From: Methanomicrobiaceae archaeon
Lineage (GTDB): Archaea; Halobacteriota; Methanomicrobia; Methanomicrobiales; Methanomicrobiaceae
DNA length: 6,379 bases
Direction: 5' to 3'
Assembly: GCA_030628325.1 (NCBI GenBank)
Contig: DAOVRB010000069.1
Span: forward strand, 1 to 6,379
The position numbers and the translations under genes were made by a program. How positions within the stretch are numbered: position 1 is the first letter of the stretch; the number at the start of each line of letters is the position of its first letter. The notes under the pieces were generated by a model, which made no database searches, had not been told where the DNA came from, and saw nothing but the letters and a program-made list of their open reading frames with translations. Of this stretch, positions 1-5,813 are shown piece after piece.

Positions 1-3000
1 CCTGGGATGGAGACGTAGACCTCACAGAAGGAACAACATTCACATTCTCACCCACAAACAATCCCTCTGCAGAATACGAAATTAACTCGACAACAGATCT
101 GGGGGCACTCAGGGCAGCAGCAGATGAAGGCGAATTTGAATTCTACACAGACGATGCGTGGTATGCGACATACGGTACATTCTCTCTGACAGGTATAGAA
201 GGGATAAACCACACAGCAGACTGGTCATACTACTGGAGTATATACATTAACGGAGCAGCGGCTCCGATGGGTCTTAGCGGAAACAACCTAAACGACGGAG
301 ACCTCATACAGTTCTGCTACGGTTATTCAAACTGGACAACAGGGGTGGCTCCAACACCGGAGAACTTCGAGAATATTGTAAATATAACAGTTAACATCTC
401 TGGTGAACCAGGACCAGGACCTGTTCCTCCGGGACCGGGACCATCTACTGCAAATATAAGATGGAATACTGCATTATCGGGTGATGTTTCAACACCTCCG
501 GTAATTTCAGATGGTAAAATCTTCGTATCAACATGGTGGGAGACTGTAAAAGTACCTGAATATTACTTATATTGTATCAATTCAGGCGATGGAACAATAC
601 TCTGGTCTAATTCACTGGGGGATAATGTTGGATCTTATCTTGCATCTGCAGCTCTAGGTGAAGACAAAGTATTTGTCAGAGGTACAGATGGCGTCCTGTA
701 TGCAATATATACAAATAACGGAACAACAGCCTGGACACAGACAATTGATAACTCTCCTTTATGGTGGAGTGAAGCAACCTCCTCACCTGTAGTATATGAA
801 GATCACCTCTTCATAATGTCACAAAAAACCGGAATACTACGTGACTTTGATTTCAACGGGAATGAAAAGAGAAATTTTGACACAAATGGTTGTTTGCATT
901 ACAGAAGCTCTCCTGTAATATCCGATGGCAGTATCTATACTGCAGGTAATAATTCAGGGGAACTGTTCTGCATTGATTTCGAAACATTTGAAGAATCATG
1001 GAAGTTTACAAGTCCTGAAAGTATTGTATCTTCACCTGTTATCGGAACAGATGTAATATACATTACAACTGCATCAAAACTATATGCAATCAATAAACTT
1101 ACAGGACTTGAAGAGTGGAATACGACAATTAATTCCCGTGATGGTGTAGGAACACCGTCATTATCAGACGGGTACTTATATGTCGGTGAAAATAATGGTC
1201 TTTCCAAATATAATGCAGCAGATGGAACTAAATTATGGACTTATGCCTCAGCAAGTGTGACAGTATCACCTGAGGCAGCAAATGGCACAGTCTATTTTGC
1301 TACAAATGAGAAGTCAGGAAAAGTAATTGCATTATATTCTGATAATAGCACATTAATGTGGCAGTATGAACAGACCGGACCTGCATCAGGATACGATGCA
1401 GGATTCTGGGGTTCTTCACCATATACAAAAGATGGAATGCTCTTTATTGGAGGATCTTATTACAATACACTGTACTGTTTTGGTCCTGATCTAAGTGTTG
1501 GAGTACCTGTGCTTCATGCATCTCCTCAGAGTGCAATTACACCATTAACTGTGGAATTCAGTGCTTCAGGTGGGCAGCATGGCAAACAATACACCCTTGA
1601 TTTTGGTGATGGAACAGCCCACCATACTTCAGGTACAGTAGCAGGTGTTGCAACATCACATACATACACAAATCCCGCGGAATATACTGCAACACTTACT
1701 GTTTCAAATGATGCAGATACACGGCAGACATCGCTCACCATAACCGTATTTGAAGCACCAGGTAATATTACAGCAAATGAAACAGTTTCAGCAAGTATCG
1801 GAGGTACAAACGTAACAACCACAGACGATGGCAGACAGAGAATCAGAATCAATACCAGTGAAGTGCAGGGTAATATAACATCAGACGGAAATACCACAAC
1901 TATTGATAAACCGGACGGGACAACTGTCCTAATTGTAACTGACAATACCTCATCTGCCGGAGGAGTAATATCAGGAAATGTATCATCCGTAGTAATTACA
2001 TCACCAACTATTACAGGTGGAAAGATCAGCACTGATGTTGGCAATGCATCTGTTGATCTATCCTTTACAATGAGTGATTACCAGGAGAACAGTTCAGTTC
2101 AGACTGAAATTTCAGCCAATGTTACAGATGATGCAAGGAATGCATTTACTGTTGCATGCACAGATTCCGGTGAATCTATCTCTCTAAAAGAGATTGCATA
2201 TACTGTTTACTTTACAAAGTCAGGATTTACAAATGAATCCAAAATATCAGCTGCCCGGCTGAATTTCACAGTAAAAACTTCATGGATCAACAGTATTGGC
2301 GGTATTGGAAATGTAAAAATTATCCGGTGGAAGGATGACGGAACAAAGGTAGTACTTACACCCGTTTCGTTTGTAGCATCCGGAGATTATACCATACTTA
2401 CTGTGGAAACTGATGGATTCTCAGTATATGGCGTGGTTTCGGTCCTGGATACTCCATCAGGCGGTGGTGGCGGATCTGATGATTCGATCATATATACGCC
2501 AATTACTCTTTCAGGTGGAACATTCAATATAACTGCCACAAATTCCGGCAAAACTTATATTGTTAACAGAAATACAGCTTTGGGCATACTTGATCAGTCA
2601 GGTAACAGCTACATCATCAGTGATTCGTACTATCAGGAATACGGCTCTCTCTTCCTTACATCTGTCAAAGGAAAGCCAAATGAAGGACTTTCAGGCTGGG
2701 TATATCAGGTCAACGGCATCACACCAGGAACCGGAACAAATAATTATGCACTAAATGCCGGGGATAAAGTGGTCTTTTACTGGAGTGACTCAATGGATGC
2801 AAGTCCTGAATCCTCCAATAATATAATTGCCTTAAGAGCAGTAATTACAGATAATTCAGATACTTCATCAGGTGCTGATAATAACACAGTGATAAATCCG
2901 GAAACAGGTGAAACTGATATAATTGAAACCCACGTACTCTCCATTCCAAAAGGCGCTTCAATTACCCTTTCAGAATATGGAGAATCTTTCACAATTGACC

Positions 3001-3767
3001 TGAACGTGGCAAAAGCCGCAGGTGAATCCGTTAAAATGGATGGTAATGATGTCGTAATCAAAAGACATGACATGGAACTAAGAGTTCACCTCAAAGACTT
3101 TACAGACAAAAAGAGTGTCATTTCAGGCATAATTGACTATATATATCTCAAAACAGTCCCCATCTCAGATGAGATCCCTGATATCGGCACAATTTCCGCT
3201 TCATTTGGTGCACGTCTCAATTCATTCCCGGTAGATGCTGAAATAAAGACTACTATTCAGAGCATACTTCCGGAAAACTTACAGAATGCATTCCTGCTCA
3301 CCACCCCAAAAGACGGTTACCATATCAGTAACATTGCCTATGCCATGACTATCGACACCGGTCACTTAAAGGACGGGACAGATATCGGAACTGCTACAAT
3401 CCGTATGTCAACAGACCCTGCCTGGGTTAAAGAGCATGGCGGAGAGAAAGCAATTGTCATTATGCACAGAATGGATGACGGGACAGTAGAGACTCTTGAG
3501 ACAACATATACAGGCACCGACAGTACAGGAAACATGGTCTTTGAAGCAGTCTCCCCAAAAGGTCTCTCCACATTTGCCCTTGTTGCAATAAAAGAGGGAG
3601 ATATCAGAACAGCAGATCAGACCAGAATTAATACATCAGGTACAGATAATATTTATAAGACAAGTCCAACACAAAGCGGCCTTCCCGTAAGCCTTATAGT
3701 AGTCGCTGTTATTGCAGCTATGTTCATAGGCGGATTTACATTCAGGAGAAAAATGAATGAAAAATAA
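1..3767 (+). CDS. Giant multidomain surface protein (5'-partial): DUF4430, eight-bladed PQQ-like propeller, PKD, second DUF4430, C-terminal membrane anchor
   Basis: The frame is open from base 3 to the TAA at 3765-3767, giving 1254 visible residues (residue n begins at base 3n). The true start and any signal peptide lie left of the window. The ATG at 267 is internal, because it falls inside a DUF4430 domain and has no ribosome site. Domains in order are DUF4430 (about 1-109), Pro-Gly linker (136-147), eight-bladed PQQ-like propeller (150-496), PKD with a DFGDG motif (501-582), a sequon-rich stretch, a PGF-pre-PGF-like region ending near 813, Gly5 (820-824), a second DUF4430 (829-931), a second PGF-pre-PGF-like region ending near 1197, and a membrane helix (1226-1247) followed by a basic tail FRRKMNEK. 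The protein is therefore anchored outside the cell by its C-terminus. These modules are usual in adhesive or ligand-binding archaeal surface proteins, and no enzyme motif is seen. DUF4430 belongs to the transcobalamin C-terminal-like family and the next gene carries a BtuF domain, so a corrinoid-capture role is plausible but inferred. Confidence 0.95.
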   Translation, partial: WDGDVDLTEGTTFTFSPTNNPSAEYEINSTTDLGALRAAADEGEFEFYTDDAWYATYGTFSLTGIEGINHTADWSYYWSIYINGAAAPMGLSGNNLNDGDLIQFCYGYSNWTTGVAPTPENFENIVNITVNISGEPGPGPVPPGPGPSTANIRWNTALSGDVSTPPVISDGKIFVSTWWETVKVPEYYLYCINSGDGTILWSNSLGDNVGSYLASAALGEDKVFVRGTDGVLYAIYTNNGTTAWTQTIDNSPLWWSEATSSPVVYEDHLFIMSQKTGILRDFDFNGNEKRNFDTNGCLHYRSSPVISDGSIYTAGNNSGELFCIDFETFEESWKFTSPESIVSSPVIGTDVIYITTASKLYAINKLTGLEEWNTTINSRDGVGTPSLSDGYLYVGENNGLSKYNAADGTKLWTYASASVTVSPEAANGTVYFATNEKSGKVIALYSDNSTLMWQYEQTGPASGYDAGFWGSSPYTKDGMLFIGGSYYNTLYCFGPDLSVGVPVLHASPQSAITPLTVEFSASGGQHGKQYTLDFGDGTAHHTSGTVAGVATSHTYTNPAEYTATLTVSNDADTRQTSLTITVFEAPGNITANETVSASIGGTNVTTTDDGRQRIRINTSEVQGNITSDGNTTTIDKPDGTTVLIVTDNTSSAGGVISGNVSSVVITSPTITGGKISTDVGNASVDLSFTMSDYQENSSVQTEISANVTDDARNAFTVACTDSGESISLKEIAYTVYFTKSGFTNESKISAARLNFTVKTSWINSIGGIGNVKIIRWKDDGTKVVLTPVSFVASGDYTILTVETDGFSVYGVVSVLDTPSGGGGGSDDSIIYTPITLSGGTFNITATNSGKTYIVNRNTALGILDQSGNSYIISDSYYQEYGSLFLTSVKGKPNEGLSGWVYQVNGITPGTGTNNYALNAGDKVVFYWSDSMDASPESSNNIIALRAVITDNSDTSSGADNNTVINPETGETDIIETHVLSIPKGASITLSEYGESFTIDLNVAKAAGESVKMDGNDVVIKRHDMELRVHLKDFTDKKSVISGIIDYIYLKTVPISDEIPDIGTISASFGARLNSFPVDAEIKTTIQSILPENLQNAFLLTTPKDGYHISNIAYAMTIDTGHLKDGTDIGTATIRMSTDPAWVKEHGGEKAIVIMHRMDDGTVETLETTYTGTDSTGNMVFEAVSPKGLSTFALVAIKEGDIRTADQTRINTSGTDNIYKTSPTQSGLPVSLIVVAVIAAMFIGGFTFRRKMNEK
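3..329 (+). other. DUF4430 domain, copy 1 (transcobalamin C-terminal-like)
   Basis: Residues 1-109 of the visible part of gene 1. Key features are an LTEG-type first strand, L33-G34-A35-L36 at the start of the helix, YGTFSL strands, Y77-W78 with N83-G84 in the YWSIYING strand, and a closing GD (99-100) before the last strand. The order LGxL, YG, YW...NG, GD is what defines PF14478, which is related to the small beta domain of intrinsic factor and transcobalamin. The left boundary may lie beyond the window edge. Confidence 0.8.
450..1490 (+). repeat. Eight-bladed PQQ/BamB-like beta-propeller in gene 1
   Basis: Residues 150-496. Eight repeats share an (S)SPV-x-DG-xx-Y/F-V core followed by LY-x-I and G-x-x-x-W strands. 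The repeat anchors fall at P165/P166, A216, P262, P304, P345, P385, P423 and P473, about 40-50 residues apart. The opening NIRW strand probably closes blade 8 (velcro closure). The repeat type is that of quinoprotein dehydrogenases and BamB, but no cysteine-pair or metal-binding signature was recognised, so a cofactor is unlikely. The most natural reading is a binding or scaffold domain. Confidence 0.85.
1503..1748 (+). other. PKD domain in gene 1
   Basis: Residues 501-582 form an Ig-like PKD fold with P-L-TVEFSAS in the first strands, YTLDFGDGT in place of the common WDFGDG, SHTYTNPAEYTATLTV and a closing TSLTITV strand. PKD domains are common spacer or adhesive modules in methanogen surface proteins, and here one separates the propeller from the membrane-proximal half. 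Confidence 0.9.
2040..2441 (+). other. PGF-pre-PGF-like region, copy 1 (gene 1)
   Basis: Residues about 680-813. The order of features is ISAARLNFTV, then S760-W761, then an IIRWKDDGT strand, then VETDGFSVYGVV. It follows the pattern of the PGF-pre-PGF domain, a methanogen surface module usually placed just before a PGF-CTERM anchor. Here it sits mid-protein, before a Gly5 linker. Family assignment is from memory of the motif order, and the left boundary is approximate. Confidence 0.5.
2487..2795 (+). other. DUF4430 domain, copy 2 (transcobalamin C-terminal-like)
   Basis: Residues 829-931 repeat the copy-1 layout: ITLSGGTFNI strand, L860-G861-I862-L863, YGSLFL, W899 and N904-G905 in the GWVYQVNG strand, and G920-D921 before VVFYWS. 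Side by side the two copies share LGxL, YG, W-x-Y/x-x-NG and the GD turn, but identity elsewhere is low. This points to an old duplication or separate acquisition rather than a recent tandem copy. Confidence 0.8.
2928..3602 (+). other. Membrane-proximal region with second PGF-pre-PGF-like end (gene 1)
   Basis: Residues about 976-1200. The first half (ETHVLSIPKG through the DIGTISASFGARLNSFP stretch) is a beta-rich region that I do not recognise as a named family. The second half, ATIRMSTDPAW (W1141), then IVIMHRMDDGT, then SPKGLSTFALVAI (1184-1196), has the same strand order as the mid-protein PGF-pre-PGF-like region. It is followed by a Ser/Thr-rich stalk of roughly 25 residues and the membrane helix. 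Confidence 0.45.
3678..3764 (+). other. C-terminal transmembrane anchor of gene 1
   Basis: GLPV begins at residue 1226 and is followed by about 20 hydrophobic residues to F1247, then Arg-Arg-Lys. It has the tripartite form of a surface-protein anchor, but it lacks the Pro-Gly-Phe triplet that archaeosortase A recognises. The protein therefore probably keeps its membrane helix instead of being cut and lipid-attached. Confidence 0.75.
3744..3749 (+). promoter_or_regulatory. Ribosome binding site for gene 2, inside gene 1
   Basis: AGGAGA lies 7-8 bases before the ATG at 3757 and matches the archaeal 16S anti-Shine-Dalgarno end. It lies within gene 1, where it encodes the Arg-Arg of the basic membrane-anchor tail. 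With the 11-base gene overlap this suggests translational coupling. Confidence 0.85.
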
Positions 3768-5811
3768 ACTGAAAATAATAACAACTCTCTTTATCCTTTT
3801 TTTTGTCATTTCCGGTGTCTCTGCAGGCACATCCACATACCCGTCAGGGACCGATGATAAAGAGATCACTTCTGCACTTGATTTCTTAAAAACCTGTCAA
3901 TATGATGACGGCGGGTTTGGTGAAGAAGGCAGAGGCAGTAACCCCGGCACTTCCACATGGGTAATTTTAGCTATTGCAGCTGCAGGGGAAAACCCAGAAG
4001 ACTGGGTTGTTAACGGCACCTCAGCAATGGATTACCTAAAGAACCTGACTGAAGAGACCCTTGCCATTGACGGAACTTCAGAGACTGCAAAGATGATTAT
4101 AACCGTTGTTGCAGTCGGAAAAGATCCCCGTAACTTTGAAGGCACAGACTTTGTCAGTCTTCTTAAAAAAAAGGAAAAACCAGACGGCCGGTATAGTGAT
4201 TTTATATATACCACAAACTGGGCCATCATCGCAATGTCAGCAGCAGGAGAAGATACTAAAAAATCTGTAGAGTGGCTAAAGACACAACAGAACGAAGACG
4301 GTGGCTTTGGGTGGATGCCCGGAGCAGACAGTGATTCTGATGATACAGCTTCAGCACTGGAAGCGCTCATTGCAGGCGGTGAACCGGCCAGCTCCCCGAC
4401 AGTCAGAAAAACCCTCAGTTACCTGCGTAATGCTCAGATGAATGACGGTGGTTTCAACTATGGCGGTTCTTCCGGTTCAAATGCTGCCTCAGCCGCATGG
4501 GTAATACAGGCAATCACTGCAGCCGGAGAAAATCCCACTGAATGGACAAAAAACGGGAGAGATGTAGTCAGCCAGATGCTCTCATACCAGCAGCCGGCAG
4601 GCTATTTCATGTGGACTGATATGCTCACAAGTAACCCGTGCAGGATGACCGCCAGTGCAGTTCCGGCACTACTGGGAAGACCATACCCTATCATTCCCGG
4701 ACAGGATTCCCCGCTTCTTTCATCTGAGATATCTGATACAGCAACTCTTGCATCCACAGTAACTGCTCAGGGAGTTCAGACAGAGACACCTGATGAGAGC
4801 ATTCCGGCAGCGACAGAAACAGAAACAGACCGGACTGAAACCACCATAACAGTCATTGATGATTTTGGCTATAAAACAACAATTCATGCCATACCTCAGA
4901 GGATCATCTCCCTTGCACCATCAAATACGGAAATCCTGTTTGCACTTGGTCTGGATGACAAAATTGTCGGGGTCACAGATTACTGCAACTACCCGGCAGA
5001 GGCAGAGAAGATCAACAAAGTGGGCGGCTATAGCACAGTAAATACCGAGAAAGTCATTGCTGCCAATCCGGACCTCATCATCGCAAGTTTTGGAAATACC
5101 GAAGAAGCCGCCACACAGCTTCGCGGGATGGGATTTGCAGTCATTGCACTCAACCCGGAGACCTTCCATGATGTAATTGAGGATATAAGAATTGTCGGGA
5201 GAGCAACAGGCACAGAAACCAGAGCCAATGAAGTGGCAGATAGTATGCAGGAACAGATTAATGCAATAACTGAAAAATCAGCAGAAGTAAAAAACAGACC
5301 ATCTGTTGCCCACATAGTCTGGTATGACCCAATCTGGGTGAGCGGCAACCATACATTCCAGAATGAGATGTTTGAGATGGCAGGCGGAGAGAATGCATTT
5401 CCTGACATTGAGGGCTGGGCGATTGTAAGCCTTGAAAAATTCATTACTAAAGATCCGGATATTCTGATTGTAAATACAGGAAGTGGAATGGGAGAGAGCG
5501 GAAAGGATATTATCTATGACCATATCATGAACGAACCCCGTTTCCAGAACCTGGAAGCTGTAAAAAACAAACGTGTATATCTTGTTGATTCAGATATAAT
5601 CGACCGCGGAGGGCCCCGTCTCATAGATGCACTTGAAATCACAGCGTCCTGTATACACCCGGAAATCTACAACAGTTCGGCAGAGGAAAAAACAACAATT
5701 CCTGCAATGAGTTCCCCGGGATTTGGTCTTGTTGCATTTGTTGCACTTGTTAGTCTCATAATCGGAATAATTCTCGTTGATCCCACTCAGTTAAAGTTAA
5801 GGAGAAGATAA
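3757..5811 (+). CDS. Secreted alpha/alpha-toroid (prenyltransferase-like repeat) fused to BtuF-type corrinoid-binding protein, PGF-CTERM anchored
   Basis: This 684-residue protein starts at an ATG directly after an in-frame TGA (3754-3756) and an AGGAGA site, so the start is fixed. Residues 1-23 are a signal peptide (cleavage after VSA). Residues 34-311 are terpene-cyclase/prenyltransferase-type helical repeats, with DDGGFG (50-55), PDGRY (142-146), EDGGFGW (180-186) and NDGGFN (229-234). A Thr/Ser/Glu-rich linker spans 312-362. Residues 363-638 are a class III periplasmic-binding domain of BtuF type: IISLAPSNTEILFALGL, GVTDYCNYPAEA, VGGY, and two lobes each with Glu before xPDxLI (E431 and E560). 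In BtuF, Glu residues at these places dock onto BtuC arginines. The end (654-684) is SPGFG, a hydrophobic helix and RRR, a PGF-CTERM-like archaeosortase signal. The expected role is to bind corrinoid outside the membrane and pass it to a BtuCD importer. A siderophore or other chelate remains possible. The toroid may hold the ligand as in transcobalamin (inference). Confidence 0.95.
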   Translation: MKNKLKIITTLFILFFVISGVSAGTSTYPSGTDDKEITSALDFLKTCQYDDGGFGEEGRGSNPGTSTWVILAIAAAGENPEDWVVNGTSAMDYLKNLTEETLAIDGTSETAKMIITVVAVGKDPRNFEGTDFVSLLKKKEKPDGRYSDFIYTTNWAIIAMSAAGEDTKKSVEWLKTQQNEDGGFGWMPGADSDSDDTASALEALIAGGEPASSPTVRKTLSYLRNAQMNDGGFNYGGSSGSNAASAAWVIQAITAAGENPTEWTKNGRDVVSQMLSYQQPAGYFMWTDMLTSNPCRMTASAVPALLGRPYPIIPGQDSPLLSSEISDTATLASTVTAQGVQTETPDESIPAATETETDRTETTITVIDDFGYKTTIHAIPQRIISLAPSNTEILFALGLDDKIVGVTDYCNYPAEAEKINKVGGYSTVNTEKVIAANPDLIIASFGNTEEAATQLRGMGFAVIALNPETFHDVIEDIRIVGRATGTETRANEVADSMQEQINAITEKSAEVKNRPSVAHIVWYDPIWVSGNHTFQNEMFEMAGGENAFPDIEGWAIVSLEKFITKDPDILIVNTGSGMGESGKDIIYDHIMNEPRFQNLEAVKNKRVYLVDSDIIDRGGPRLIDALEITASCIHPEIYNSSAEEKTTIPAMSSPGFGLVAFVALVSLIIGIILVDPTQLKLRRR
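3856..4689 (+). repeat. Alpha/alpha-toroid repeats (prenyltransferase/squalene-cyclase type)
   Basis: Residues 34-311 of gene 2 contain about six helix-hairpin units. Each pairs a Q-x-x-DGGFG-like turn with a TAxxxxAL or SAAWVIQAI-like helix (for example STWVILAIAAAGENP, DTASALEALIAGG, SAAWVIQAITAAGENP). The repeated AAGENP/AAGED turn is distinctive and is seen three times. The fold class is shared by terpene cyclases, protein prenyltransferases and the N-terminal domain of transcobalamin. A literal D-x-D-D-T-A occurs at residues 193-198. Confidence 0.8.
4843..5670 (+). other. BtuF-type periplasmic-binding domain
   Basis: Residues 363-638 of gene 2. It opens with the VIDDFGYKTTI strand typical of the iron-siderophore/cobalamin receptor group, followed by IISLAPSNTEI, and ends with GPRLIDALE and IHPEIY. 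The central VWYDPIWVSGNHTFQNEM and MAGGENAF segment is the second-lobe signature of BtuF-like receptors. W554, W324-equivalent aromatic positions in VWYDPIWV, and Y372 are candidate ligand contacts by family analogy only. Confidence 0.85.
5716..5808 (+). other. PGF-CTERM-like archaeosortase sorting signal
   Basis: P654-G655-F656-G657 is followed by about 17 hydrophobic residues, a short DPTQLKL spacer and Arg-Arg-Arg. This order matches the PGF-CTERM signal that archaeosortase A uses to cut and lipid-attach surface proteins. The spacer before the arginines is longer than in the commonest form, so processing is likely but not certain. Confidence 0.75.
5799..5805 (+). promoter_or_regulatory. 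Ribosome binding site for gene 3, inside gene 2
   Basis: AAGGAGA is placed with 9 bases between GGAG and the TTG at 5814. Its AGG AGA bases are also codons for the terminal arginines of gene 2. It is the main support for choosing the TTG start, because no ATG or GTG occurs in that frame between the stop at 5778-5780 and the signal peptide. Confidence 0.85.
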
Positions 5812-5813
5812 TC

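Noticed and set aside
267..269. ATG at 267 as the start of gene 1
   Set aside because: The frame is open upstream to base 3, the ATG lies inside a DUF4430 domain, and no ribosome site precedes it.
450..1490. Propeller as a PQQ-dependent dehydrogenase
   Set aside because: Only the repeat fold matches. No vicinal cysteine pair or metal-binding signature is seen, and the surrounding modules are surface-protein types.
1526..2044. Open frame of 172 codons on the - strand
   Set aside because: It is antisense to the PKD and sequon-rich region, where Thr/Ser-rich coding leaves the opposite strand free of stops. No recognisable domain or ribosome site.
2560..2754. Open frame of 64 codons on the + strand
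   Set aside because: Lies out of frame within the second DUF4430 domain of gene 1, with no ribosome site or known family.
3600..3830. Internal promoter or terminator at the gene 1/gene 2 junction
   Set aside because: No convincing BRE/TATA pair or hairpin was seen, and the overlap argues for co-transcription.
4032..4370. Open frame of 112 codons on the - strand
   Set aside because: Antisense to the toroid repeats, a low-complexity Ser-rich product without support.
5028..5444. Open frame of 138 codons on the - strand
   Set aside because: Antisense to the conserved BtuF domain, with no recognisable product.
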